64,000 nucleotides of DNA from Thermoanaerobaculum sp. GTDB lineage: Bacteria; Acidobacteriota; Thermoanaerobaculia; Multivoradales; UBA5704. Location: assembly GCA_021154885.1 (NCBI GenBank), contig JAJKHS010000013.1, forward strand, positions 62,001-126,000, in the 5' to 3' direction. This document shows, in pieces, positions 57,515 through 64,000 of the stretch (position 1 is its first letter; each line of letters begins with the position of its first letter). Below the pieces are notes generated by a model, which worked only from the letters and a program-made list of their open reading frames with translations, was not told where the DNA came from and ran no database searches. The translations under genes and the position numbers were made by a program.

Positions 57515-57706
57515 CTAGTCTGGTAATCCGAAGAAGCGGCGGATGGCCTCACGGACGAGCGACGCCTCACTTACCCGCTGGTCGAAGGCCGCCCGACGGA
57601 TGGCCTCGGCCTCATCCTCGTTCAGCCAAATCGTCTTCTTCACCTGCCCGGGCTTCAAGGTCGTTTCGCCGCCGCGAGGTCCAATGCGTTTCTCTGGGTC
57701 CGCCAT
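57515..57706 (-). CDS. ribbon-helix-helix transcriptional regulator
   Basis: 63 residues from the ATG at 57706. KKTIWLNEDEAEAIRRAAFD and RVSEASLVREAIRRFFGL form the strand-helix-helix of a DNA-binding dimer. It is encoded next to, and transcribed away from, the perfect palindrome at 57737-57757, which is probably its operator. A close relative lies at 59769-59954. Confidence 0.8.
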   Translation of the reverse strand: MADPEKRIGPRGGETTLKPGQVKKTIWLNEDEAEAIRRAAFDQRVSEASLVREAIRRFFGLPD

Positions 57707-57736
57707 ACAGGCGAGCATAGAGAGGGCCGGATTCTG

Positions 57737-57757
57737 GAATTACGGATTCCGTAATTC
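57737..57757. promoter_or_regulatory. perfect 21-bp palindrome, probable operator
   Basis: GAATTACGGA and TCCGTAATTC flank a single T. It lies 31 bases before the ribbon-helix-helix gene start and 94 bases before the divergent metalloprotease gene, beside a TAATAT box (57761-57766) that could be the plus-strand -10. A regulator dimer or tetramer bound here could control both genes. Confidence 0.65.
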
Positions 57758-57850
57758 TGGTAATATCGCTTCACCCGAATGCTTGCCGGGTGGTGTCTTA
57801 GAGAACCATGTAGCGCTTACGACCCAAGAAGTCTTCCGGGAGAAGAGCCC

Positions 57851-58693
57851 ATGAGAGCACGGTGGTTTCTCGTCCTCGTCACCCTTACCCTCATCGCAGC
57901 TCCGCTCGCGGCGAGAAAGCCCAAGCCCCCCGCGCCTCCGCCGAAGCCCATGCGGATCGGCGTCTTCTACGACGCGCGAAGCATCGCGGCCTTCGGCGAG
58001 CGGGGCCTAGAGCACGTGGGGCCTCTCCTCGTGGAGCGTCAAAAGGTCCTCTTCGCGAACTCAGGGATAGATCCCGTCCGCTACCGGTTTGAACTCGTCT
58101 ATAGCGGCGGCCTCCCGGCTGACTTCGTGGTCGAAGACCCCTGCGATCTCCACGCGCTCCTTATCCGGGCGGTGCAGGACCGGAGAGTCTTGGGGGTACT
58201 GAAGCGGAACGAGATCGCCATTCCCTTCTTCCTCTTCCAATGTCACGACGTCCAGGGTCGCGCGGGCGTTACCCCGATCTCTCCGAGGAAGGCCAAGGAC
58301 TACACCCAAAATGTCTTGATCGGTTTCGTCGGACTTGAGACGGGTGCGGTCTACAACCCGGAGACGGACACCCTGTGGACGGATGTCGCCGCCCACGAGT
58401 TCGGCCATGCCGCGGGAGGAAACCACCCTGTGGAGCAGAGCGTCACGGACACCCCGCAGGGAGCGGGAGCCTCTGAGTTCCCTTGGGCGAGAGGAATCCT
58501 CATCCCCCAGGGTCCGGAGGAGCCGCCGCGCTGCGACGTGATGGGAGTCCTCACCTGTACCCGCGAACCCTGGTACTCGAATACCGCGTTTCCCGGGCGG
58601 GGCACGCCGCAGGCCGATGTCGCGCGTGCCATCGTCTTGAATTGGGACCGCTTGGCCACGATCCCCAAGGTCCGCGAGAGATTCCTGCACTAA
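57851..58693 (+). CDS. secreted metalloprotease-like protein
   Basis: 280 residues from the ATG at 57851. A signal peptide (WFLVLVTLTLIAAPLAA) precedes MRIGVFYDARSIAAFGERG and FELVYSGGLPADFVV. HEFGHAAGGNH at residues 182-192 fits the extended metzincin zinc motif HExxHxxGxxH, and CDVMGVLTC could hold the Met-turn. So it may be an exported protease carried by the mobile element. I do not recognise the family. Confidence 0.7.
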   Translation: MRARWFLVLVTLTLIAAPLAARKPKPPAPPPKPMRIGVFYDARSIAAFGERGLEHVGPLLVERQKVLFANSGIDPVRYRFELVYSGGLPADFVVEDPCDLHALLIRAVQDRRVLGVLKRNEIAIPFFLFQCHDVQGRAGVTPISPRKAKDYTQNVLIGFVGLETGAVYNPETDTLWTDVAAHEFGHAAGGNHPVEQSVTDTPQGAGASEFPWARGILIPQGPEEPPRCDVMGVLTCTREPWYSNTAFPGRGTPQADVARAIVLNWDRLATIPKVRERFLH

Positions 58694-58810
58694 GCGGGGG
58701 CTTCCCGGAGTCGAAGAGCATTGGGTGAGTGCCCCAGGAGTCCCGCGGGACTTCATGAGGCACTCAACACCCTTCTCACGGTTTCCTTGTCCTTACGCCT
58801 CAGCGCACCT

Positions 58811-59188
58811 TCATTTCTTGTCCTCTCCCTTCCTCCAGTCCCTCGCGATCCAGGAGGTGGGCCTCAGGCGGGCATGGAGGTTCCGCATCTCCTGGAGATC
58901 GGGGCCCACGACCTCCTCCGGGATGCAGGTCCACCAGTTCAGGTCACAGGCGGCGAACTTCTCCGCCGCGTCCTTGCAGCAGTTCTGCATCTCAAGATCG
59001 ATGATCTTCGCTTGGGAGGGCAGGTGGATGAGATGGAACCACCTGCTCCCGGGAAGGCGGTAGATGGCGAAAGGGCCGGAGACGATCCCCGTGACTGCGA
59101 CCGCGTAGAGCCGGTCAGTGAGCCCCCGGGGCTCAAAGACGGCGAAGCTGCGGCGCTTCCAGAGAAGGGGCGTAGGAATTCGCGGCAT
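58811..59188 (-). CDS. hypothetical protein of the mobile element
   Basis: 125 residues from the ATG at 59188, 3 bases after the stop of the preceding gene. RSFAVFEPRGLTDRLYAVAV, SGPFAIYRLPGSRWFHLIHL and NCCKDAAEKFAACDLNWWTC are visible; it is soluble, with several Trp and Cys near the C-terminus. No family recognised. Confidence 0.6.
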   Translation of the reverse strand: MPRIPTPLLWKRRSFAVFEPRGLTDRLYAVAVTGIVSGPFAIYRLPGSRWFHLIHLPSQAKIIDLEMQNCCKDAAEKFAACDLNWWTCIPEEVVGPDLQEMRNLHARLRPTSWIARDWRKGEDKK

Positions 59189-59191
59189 GGC

Positions 59192-59593
59192 TCAGGCCTC
59201 CGCTCCGAGCGCCGCTTCGATCCGGTCGGCGATTGCCCGCAGCTCAAGCACCTCCCGGGCGGCAAATTGCGAGAGGGCGGAGTCCTCGTCATTGAGGGAT
59301 GAGACGAGGTCCTCGCGGCCCACGGCACCGAGGAAGCCTTCGAGGTGCCTGAGGTCGGCCAAGGCGGCCCGGAGCTCGGCCCGCGTCTCGCCCTCGGGGT
59401 GGTGGGGCCAGGACTCTGCGCCGAGAAGGGAGAGATCGAAGAGGAGGTCCCCGAGGCGCCTGAGGGCCTCGTTCGCCTCGGGGTCCGTGAAGTGGAGGAG
59501 GAGCGTTTCGCGCAGTCCCTCTCCCGCCTCCCAGGAGGCGGGATCGATGCGGGGGATGGGGGCGGCTGGGGTAGACTCGTCGCGGTCAGGCAT
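59192..59593 (-). CDS. hypothetical acidic helical protein of the mobile element
   Basis: 133 residues from the ATG at 59593. Almost entirely helical and acidic (LRRLGDLLFDLSLLGAE, RAELRAALADLRHLEGFLG, AAREVLELRAIADRIEAAL). It forms a two-gene operon with the gene at 58811-59188. No family recognised. Confidence 0.6.
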   Translation of the reverse strand: MPDRDESTPAAPIPRIDPASWEAGEGLRETLLLHFTDPEANEALRRLGDLLFDLSLLGAESWPHHPEGETRAELRAALADLRHLEGFLGAVGREDLVSSLNDEDSALSQFAAREVLELRAIADRIEAALGAEA

Positions 59594-59737
59594 GGAGGCT
59601 CTCCTTCATGTCTTGGCTAGGCTCCGGCAGCAGGTGTGCGCCTCTGTCGGGGCCGCTTCCTTGGTATGGGGAGACGCGCGCTCCCCGCTCTCACGCGATC
59701 CTACTTCCTACACCCATGCTGTGTCTAGCCTGGATTC

Positions 59738-59760
59738 AGGGTAGGCGCATGAGGTACCCT
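59738..59760. promoter_or_regulatory. inverted repeat before a ribbon-helix-helix gene
   Basis: AGGGTA (59738-59743) and TACCCT (59755-59760) flank 11 bases, just 8 bases before the start of the small regulator at 59769. Possible autoregulatory site. Confidence 0.4.
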
Positions 59761-59768
59761 CGCGGGCC

Positions 59769-59954
59769 ATGAGCGACGAGAAGAAGACCTCGGGCGAGCG
59801 GAAGCGCTTCGCCGGCACGAACCTGGTCCGCGAGGTGAGCTATCTCCACGAGGACGAGGCAGAGGCGCTCGCCCGGAGGGCGAAGAGGGAGCGCTGCTCC
59901 AAGGCCGAGATCATCCGGCGGGCACTCCGAGCCTATCTCGGAATCGAAGACTAG
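59769..59954 (+). CDS. ribbon-helix-helix regulator
   Basis: 61 residues. LVREVSYLHEDEAEALARRA and RCSKAEIIRRALRAYLGIED form a ribbon-helix-helix dimer similar to the protein at 57515-57706. Short, no toxin partner, so likely a regulator of the element. Confidence 0.75.
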   Translation: MSDEKKTSGERKRFAGTNLVREVSYLHEDEAEALARRAKRERCSKAEIIRRALRAYLGIED

Positions 59955-60120
59955 CGGCCCTATCCCTCCTCTCCCTCGCTGGAAAGAGCTGAGTGGGTCG
60001 ATCGGGGCACCCTCGGCCGCCGGTCCTCGCTTGCCTTCGGGGCGAACACGAACGCCCGATCTGCCCGCCTGAAGTTCTCGCCCGGGAGGGCTGGACTTCG
60101 TGGTCTCCGAAGATCGAATA

Positions 60121-60155
60121 AGAAAAAAGCCCCGGGCGGTCAGGCCGTGGGGCTA
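60121..60155 (-). terminator. intrinsic terminator of the primase operon
   Basis: On the minus strand AGCCCC and GGGGCT close a stem with inner pairs, followed by TTTTTTC, right after the stop of the gene at 60162-60446. Confidence 0.8.
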
Positions 60156-60161
60156 TGAGAA

Positions 60162-60446
60162 TCAATACTCCTCGGGGAGGAGGATGCAGGTGGAGGAGCG
60201 GTCGGCCTCGGTCACGATCCAGATCTTCGTGCCGTTCAGAAGCCGGTAGGCGGAGAGCAGGCGCTCACCGGTCTTACTCGCCTGGTCATTGGCCTCAGCA
60301 TCCTCCGGGCAGACCTCGCCCCAATCTCCGCGTTCGTGGCGCAGGAGGTAAGAGAAATAGTCTTCATTGGAGCGGGCGAAGGCGTGGAGCGCACCGTAGG
60401 TTGCGACCACCAGCCCCAAGGGAAGGGTCTTGCGCTTTCTGCTCAT
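60162..60446 (-). CDS. plasmid-related small protein
   Basis: 94 residues from the ATG at 60446, overlapping the primase-like gene by four bases. LGLVVATYGALHAFARSNED, LLRHERGDWGEVCPEDAEAN, LLSAYRLLNG and IWIVTEADRSSTCILLPEEY match a small conserved family commonly seen on plasmids and integrative elements. The end IWIxTEADRSST is its most conserved part. Function is not established. Confidence 0.75.
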   Translation of the reverse strand: MSRKRKTLPLGLVVATYGALHAFARSNEDYFSYLLRHERGDWGEVCPEDAEANDQASKTGERLLSAYRLLNGTKIWIVTEADRSSTCILLPEEY

Positions 60447-61372
60447 GGCTCCTCCTCAGGAAGAGACTCGCTCCGGGGATGCGAGATCCAGGATACGGCG
60501 ATGTGCCGCGCGAGGTGGGCGACGGTACGCTCCGGAAAGCCCTCGCCCACAAGGACGAGCTTGTCGTAGAGCGACACGGCGCCGGAGATCGCCTCCTCCT
60601 GCTCTGGGGAGAGCGAACCGTCGAAGAGACCGATGACCGGGGCCACTCCCATGTCGGCGAGCCGGAGCACGCCCTCGATCTCGGGAACGAGGTAGAGAGG
60701 GCCGTCCTCGTGGACGAATTCCGCGAGGCGGTCCAAGTTGAAGACTTCGAGGGCCGGGTGGAAGTTCGGCGGGAAGAGATAGCGCGGTGTCTCGCCCTCC
60801 TCGACCGCAAGGCCCGCGTAAGCGACGAGTTCCCCGCGACCGTTATGGATCGGGATCGCGAGCCTGCCTTTCAGGAGTCCTTTCGTGCAGTACCCTGCGC
60901 CGAAGCGCTCGATAGTCGCGGCGCCGAGTCCCAAAGACGCAAGGCTCTCATGGTGGGGGTCCAGGGTTTTGAGGGTGAAGGTGAGAGGCGGGTTCTCGCG
61001 GGGCGCCTCCTCTTCTCTCGCTTGCGGCGGCTCTGCGGGGACGGCGGCCGGCGCAGGGCGCGGCGTCTCCTCCCCAAGCCCGAGTGCGAACCAAGAGTCG
61101 AGCCTTAACGCCGCGGTGCGCACGCTCACGCTCTCCGACTTCGCCACGAAGTCCAGAACGTTCCCGCCGGCCTTGCAGCCGAAGCAATACCAGGCATTCT
61201 TCACGAGGTTCACCTGGAATTGGCGCGGAGACTTCCCCTTGCAGAAGGGGCAAGATCCCACGAGATTTTTTCCCTTCTGCGCGAGGACCGCAAAGAGTCC
61301 GTAGCGCGTGAGCACCGCTTCCATGGTGACCGCCTGCTTCACCTCCGCAAATGACACGAAGCCCCTTGGCAT
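60443..61372 (-). CDS. CHC2 zinc-finger/TOPRIM primase-like protein
   Basis: 309 residues from the ATG at 61372, preceded by GGAGG. The zinc finger is VGSCPFCKGKSPRQFQVN then NAWYCFGCKAGGNVLDFV, as in DnaG-type primases. The catalytic part (YCTKGLLKGRLAIPIHNGRG, LYLVPEIEGVLRLADMGVAP, VIGLFDGSLSPEQEEAI) resembles a shortened TOPRIM region. It lacks the helicase-binding domain of DnaG. It probably primes replication of the mobile element. Confidence 0.85.
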   Translation of the reverse strand: MPRGFVSFAEVKQAVTMEAVLTRYGLFAVLAQKGKNLVGSCPFCKGKSPRQFQVNLVKNAWYCFGCKAGGNVLDFVAKSESVSVRTAALRLDSWFALGLGEETPRPAPAAVPAEPPQAREEEAPRENPPLTFTLKTLDPHHESLASLGLGAATIERFGAGYCTKGLLKGRLAIPIHNGRGELVAYAGLAVEEGETPRYLFPPNFHPALEVFNLDRLAEFVHEDGPLYLVPEIEGVLRLADMGVAPVIGLFDGSLSPEQEEAISGAVSLYDKLVLVGEGFPERTVAHLARHIAVSWISHPRSESLPEEEP

Positions 61373-61436
61373 CGCATCCTCCTTTCTCGTAGTTGTCGAA
61401 GGTCTGGCAGTCAGGATAGCCGCGCGAAGAGAGGCG

Positions 61437-61463
61437 CAAAAGGCGGCCACGGAGGCCGCCTTT
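61437..61463 (-). terminator. intrinsic terminator after the RuvC-like gene
   Basis: AAAGGCGGCC pairs with GGCCGCCTTT over a short loop and is followed by TTGCGC on the minus strand. Confidence 0.7.
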
Positions 61464-61490
61464 GCATGGGGAACGCCTTGCGACAATTGG

Positions 61491-61982
61491 CTACTCGGTA
61501 ACGCTCGTCACGGCGAGCGCCAGGGCGTCAAAGACCGACATGCTCTCGCGCTTGCTCTCCCAGGGCTTGCGGGGTTTCGGGAGCTTGAGGCGCAGTTCCG
61601 GGAAGTGCCGCGCAAGACCTTGCGCGATCGTCTGCTTTGTCGCGCGTGCCTCCCCTCCCGAGAAGCGAGCGACGACTGCCGTCCGGGGGAGAAGGGTGAC
61701 TGCAAGGCCCTTCTCGCGGGCGAGCATGGCGAGAGTTGCATTCAGTTCTCGCACCCGGTGGTGCCGGCGGGAGCCGGGAGCCTCGGCGTCTTCGAGTACT
61801 ACTCTTCCTGGCTGGAAGTCCACGAGGAGCTTTTCAAAATGGACAATGGCGCCCAGGTGCTTGTCGCCCTTCACGCGGGCAAAACCGCACTCCGCGAGGT
61901 AGAAGGGTTCATCGAAGATGACGTAGCCGAAGCCTCTTGTCATAGAATCGACAGCCAAAATACGGGTCGTGTGTGGTGACAT
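61491..61982 (-). CDS. RuvC-like Holliday junction resolvase
   Basis: 163 residues from the ATG at 61982. ILAVDSMTRGFGYVIFDEP carries the first Asp, VVLEDAEAPGSRRHHRVREL the Glu, and MSVFDALALAV the final Asp of the RuvC RNase H fold. TKQTIAQGLARHFPEL corresponds to the RuvC third motif area. It would cut four-way junctions during element recombination or replication. It is followed by a terminator. Confidence 0.8.
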   Translation of the reverse strand: MSPHTTRILAVDSMTRGFGYVIFDEPFYLAECGFARVKGDKHLGAIVHFEKLLVDFQPGRVVLEDAEAPGSRRHHRVRELNATLAMLAREKGLAVTLLPRTAVVARFSGGEARATKQTIAQGLARHFPELRLKLPKPRKPWESKRESMSVFDALALAVTSVTE

Positions 61983-62363
61983 GATTAGAAAGAATGGGTT
62001 TGTGAGCGACGTTCGCTGTTGTGGGAATGCGTCGCTTCACGGCCCGGCGCGGATGTCGGCGAGGGGCAGTGCAATACGCGTGATCGTTGAGGTGCGCGTC
62101 ATGACTGGTTCAGAATACTTACGAGAAAAGACGCGCAAAGGCTGCGGGAGACGCCTTTACAACAGGCGATTCCGCATGAGTCCCGTGAGCGCTTACCTTT
62201 ACCCTTACGCTTACCAAGACGCGGTGAGCGAAAAATAAATGCGCGGTGAAGAAAATCTGAAAACAAAAATCACCCGATCCTTGATGGATTGGGTATTAAA
62301 GAACGAAGCCACGGCGGCAGGAGACGCCTTGTATGCTTCGCACTACAGCGTAGCCTGAGGCGC
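61983..62363. other. 380-bp AT-richer gap
   Basis: Lies between the divergent RuvC-like gene and the recombinase operon. It holds the direct repeats CTTACC/TTACCC/GCTTACC around 62190-62217 and little else. It may contain two promoters or a replication origin, but I see no conserved boxes that settle this. Confidence 0.4.
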
Positions 62364-62615
62364 ATGACGCGCACCGCGCAAACCGATGACCTCGCGAGCT
62401 TGAAGAGGCTACATCCTGGCCTTACCGAGGAGCAGTACGCGAGCTTGGATGCGTGGTATACCCGCTACGTCTCCCTCATCTTCCGTATGTATGAGCGGAT
62501 CGCGACTGATCCCAAGGAATACTCGCAATTCCTCGCGTTGACGAATCACTCCTCGCGGCCTACCATGACGAAAAAAGTCGATCGCCCAAAAAAACCGCAT
62601 CATAATAAGCCATGA
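62364..62615 (+). CDS. small protein preceding the serine recombinase
   Basis: 83 residues from the ATG at 62364. DLASLKRLHPGLTEEQYASL and AWYTRYVSLIFRMYERIA form a short helical domain; the basic tail (KKVDRPKKPHHNKP) ends at a TGA overlapping the recombinase ATG. Small proteins of this shape often precede large serine recombinases; it may be a regulator or accessory factor. Confidence 0.6.
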   Translation: MTRTAQTDDLASLKRLHPGLTEEQYASLDAWYTRYVSLIFRMYERIATDPKEYSQFLALTNHSSRPTMTKKVDRPKKPHHNKP

Positions 62616-64000
62616 AGTTTTATGCCTATATCCGCGTCTCGACGCCCAGGCAGGGCGAGCGCCACGTCTCGCTTCAAGAGCAGAGAGTCGCGATTGAGCG
62701 CTTTGCCGAGCGCAACCGTTTCGAGGTCGCGCGCTGGTTTGAGGAGCGGGAGACTGCCGCGAAGCGGGGCCGGAGAGAGTGGACCGAGATGCTCCGGCTC
62801 CTGCGGCGGGGCAAGGTGCAAGGCGTCCTGATCCACAAAATTGACCGAAGCGCCAGAAACCTTCGAGATTGGGCCGAACTCGGCGAACTTATCGATCGCG
62901 GCATTGCGGTGCATTTCGTAAACGAGACGCTCGACCTCCAGACCCGCGGCGGAAGGCTGTCAGCAGACATCCAAGCCGTCGTGGCCGCCGACTTCATCCG
63001 CAATCTTCGCGAGGAGACCTTGAAGGGCATCGACGGGCGCCTCAGCCAAGGCATCTTACCGATGCAAGCGCCGATCGGCTATCTCGACTGCGGGGCGGGA
63101 AAACCCAAAGCAATCGATCCGATAAATGGTCCCTTGGTACGCCGAGCCTTTGAGCTCTATGCGACCGGCAGGTATAACCTGCATACGCTGAAGGAGGAAA
63201 TGGAGAAGGCGGGACTCCGTAATCGCCGGGGAGGCCGAGTGTCTATAAATGGCCTCTCGACCATGCTCCGCCATCCCTTCTACATCGGCCTCATACGGAT
63301 CAAGCGCCGGAAGAAAATTTATGAGGGCGCTCATGTGCCGCTCGTGCCCAAGTCGCTCTTCGACCGCGTGCAGGCCGTCTTAGACGGCAAGCTCGCCGCG
63401 AGGCCCGAAAAGCACGACTTCGTTTTCCGCCGGACTCTCCATTGCGCATGCTGCGGGTATGCTCTGATCGGCGAGACGCAGAAGGGCTATACCTACTACC
63501 GGTGCCACACGAGAACCTGCCCGATTACCAGTGTGCGGGAGGAAGAACCGGAGAAGAAGTTCAGCCCTTTTCTTCAAGCCGCGCAACTCGATCCGGAGGA
63601 GCGACTCTACATCCGCGAGAAGGTAGCGAGCCTCACGGCCAATTGGAAGGATGACGCGGCGAGAGAGAGAAAGGCGATCGAATTGCAGCTCAGTCAGCTT
63701 GCGGCGCGCCGCGGGCGCCTCGCCGATGCCGTGGTGGATGGACTCCTTGACCGCGATCTCTTCGAGGAACGGAAGGGAGCGCTCTTCGCTGAAAAGCAGG
63801 CGCTCGAAGAGAGGCTTGCCGCGCTCGATGATCCAGAGCGGAGCGGAGCGCAGAAGCTCGCCGAATTCCTCGAACGGCTAGATTCCGCGTATTCCGTGTA
63901 TAAATCAGGGACTAACGATGAAAAACGAGAACTGGTCGGTTTGTTCACCTCGAACTGGCTGGTGAACCAAAAGAATATTGATTTTACAGAACTTCCCGAA
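62612..64000 (+). CDS. large serine recombinase (3' end outside window)
   Basis: 463 residues are visible and the frame is open at the right edge. The N-terminal resolvase domain has YAYIRVSTPRQGERHVSLQE with the nucleophilic Ser, VLIHKIDRSARNLRDW and VHFVNETLDLQTRGG. The recombinase domain follows (APIGYLDC, LYATGRYNLHTLKEE), then a zinc ribbon (LHCACCGYALIGE, YYRCHTRTCP) and a coiled coil. This layout is that of large serine integrases. It is translationally coupled to the upstream small gene. Confidence 0.93.
   Translation, partial: MKFYAYIRVSTPRQGERHVSLQEQRVAIERFAERNRFEVARWFEERETAAKRGRREWTEMLRLLRRGKVQGVLIHKIDRSARNLRDWAELGELIDRGIAVHFVNETLDLQTRGGRLSADIQAVVAADFIRNLREETLKGIDGRLSQGILPMQAPIGYLDCGAGKPKAIDPINGPLVRRAFELYATGRYNLHTLKEEMEKAGLRNRRGGRVSINGLSTMLRHPFYIGLIRIKRRKKIYEGAHVPLVPKSLFDRVQAVLDGKLAARPEKHDFVFRRTLHCACCGYALIGETQKGYTYYRCHTRTCPITSVREEEPEKKFSPFLQAAQLDPEERLYIREKVASLTANWKDDAARERKAIELQLSQLAARRGRLADAVVDGLLDRDLFEERKGALFAEKQALEERLAALDDPERSGAQKLAEFLERLDSAYSVYKSGTNDEKRELVGLFTSNWLVNQKNIDFTELPE

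Larger units (their letters stand above)
56015..64000 (+). mobile_element. integrative element inserted at tRNA-Ala (continues past the window)
   Basis: The left boundary is the tRNA-Ala half at 56015-56063. Inside are a tyrosine integrase, three ribbon-helix-helix or small regulators, a metalloprotease-like protein, hypothetical genes, a primase-like protein, a RuvC-like nuclease and a serine recombinase. Base composition is less GC-rich than the flanking chromosome, most clearly at 61983-62615. No phage structural or conjugation gene is visible in the part shown. Confidence 0.8.

Noticed and set aside
61969-62238. 89-codon plus-strand frame
   Set aside because: It overlaps the RuvC-like gene start region, has no ribosome binding site and no protein-like pattern; it lies in an AT-richer intergenic gap.

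Overview
This is a GC-rich bacterial chromosome segment. The paired DUF1501/DUF1800 secreted proteins, several DUF4388 (PatA-type) regulators, a BlaI/M56 pair with a coiled-coil tail, DUF4412 and matrixin-type secreted proteins, and many short in-frame repeats suggest an Acidobacteriota-like, didermic organism (inference; no rRNA or marker gene is present to prove it). A selenocysteine tRNA shows that the lineage decodes UGA as Sec.

Layout. 1-2.0 kb: an NAD-type isocitrate dehydrogenase (cut by the left edge) and a deoxyhypusine-synthase-family gene in one operon. 2.0-7.5 kb: an accessory patch with a secreted S74-type protein, toxin-antitoxin loci (VapBC, TacAT-like, orphan and decayed ribbon-helix-helix genes), the 3' end of a dead group II intron and a 21-bp minisatellite. 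7.5-20.3 kb: BNR-propeller protein, XdhC, GT-C-like membrane proteins, a methyltransferase, a matrixin protease, FmdB-type and DUF4388 proteins and MoeA. 20.3-22.9 kb: a broken ATPase, small cysteine-rich secreted proteins and a tRNA-Sec gene with two displaced half copies. 22.9-31.5 kb: lipoprotein, M56 sensor/BlaI repressor, secreted proteins and the DUF1501/DUF1800 pair.

31.7-44.4 kb is one tightly overlapping six-gene transport operon: ABC ATPase, ABC permease fused to an M1-peptidase-like ectodomain without its zinc motif, a second permease, a lipoprotein membrane-fusion protein, an RND transporter, and a second RND-like protein fused at its C-terminus to an ABC ATPase. The fused RND half lacks the usual proton-relay residues. 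This operon is the best candidate in the window for an undescribed machine. Two different palindromic elements have inserted in frame into its two RND genes.

44.4-48.2 kb is a decay zone: broken VapBC, palindromes, the two ends of a TIR/STAND-type gene, a 53-residue orphan gene and a second 21-bp array. 48.2-56.0 kb: a DUF4442 thioesterase-fold protein, a DUF4412 protein, a DUF4388/GAF/CheY signalling cluster and a sulfate-type ABC importer whose ATPase carries tandem universal-stress-protein domains.

From about 56.0 kb to the right edge lies an integrative element inserted at a tRNA-Ala(GGC) 3' half. It carries a tyrosine integrase, ribbon-helix-helix regulators (one beside a perfect palindrome), a secreted metalloprotease-like protein, a CHC2/TOPRIM primase-like protein, a RuvC-like nuclease and a large serine recombinase cut by the window end.
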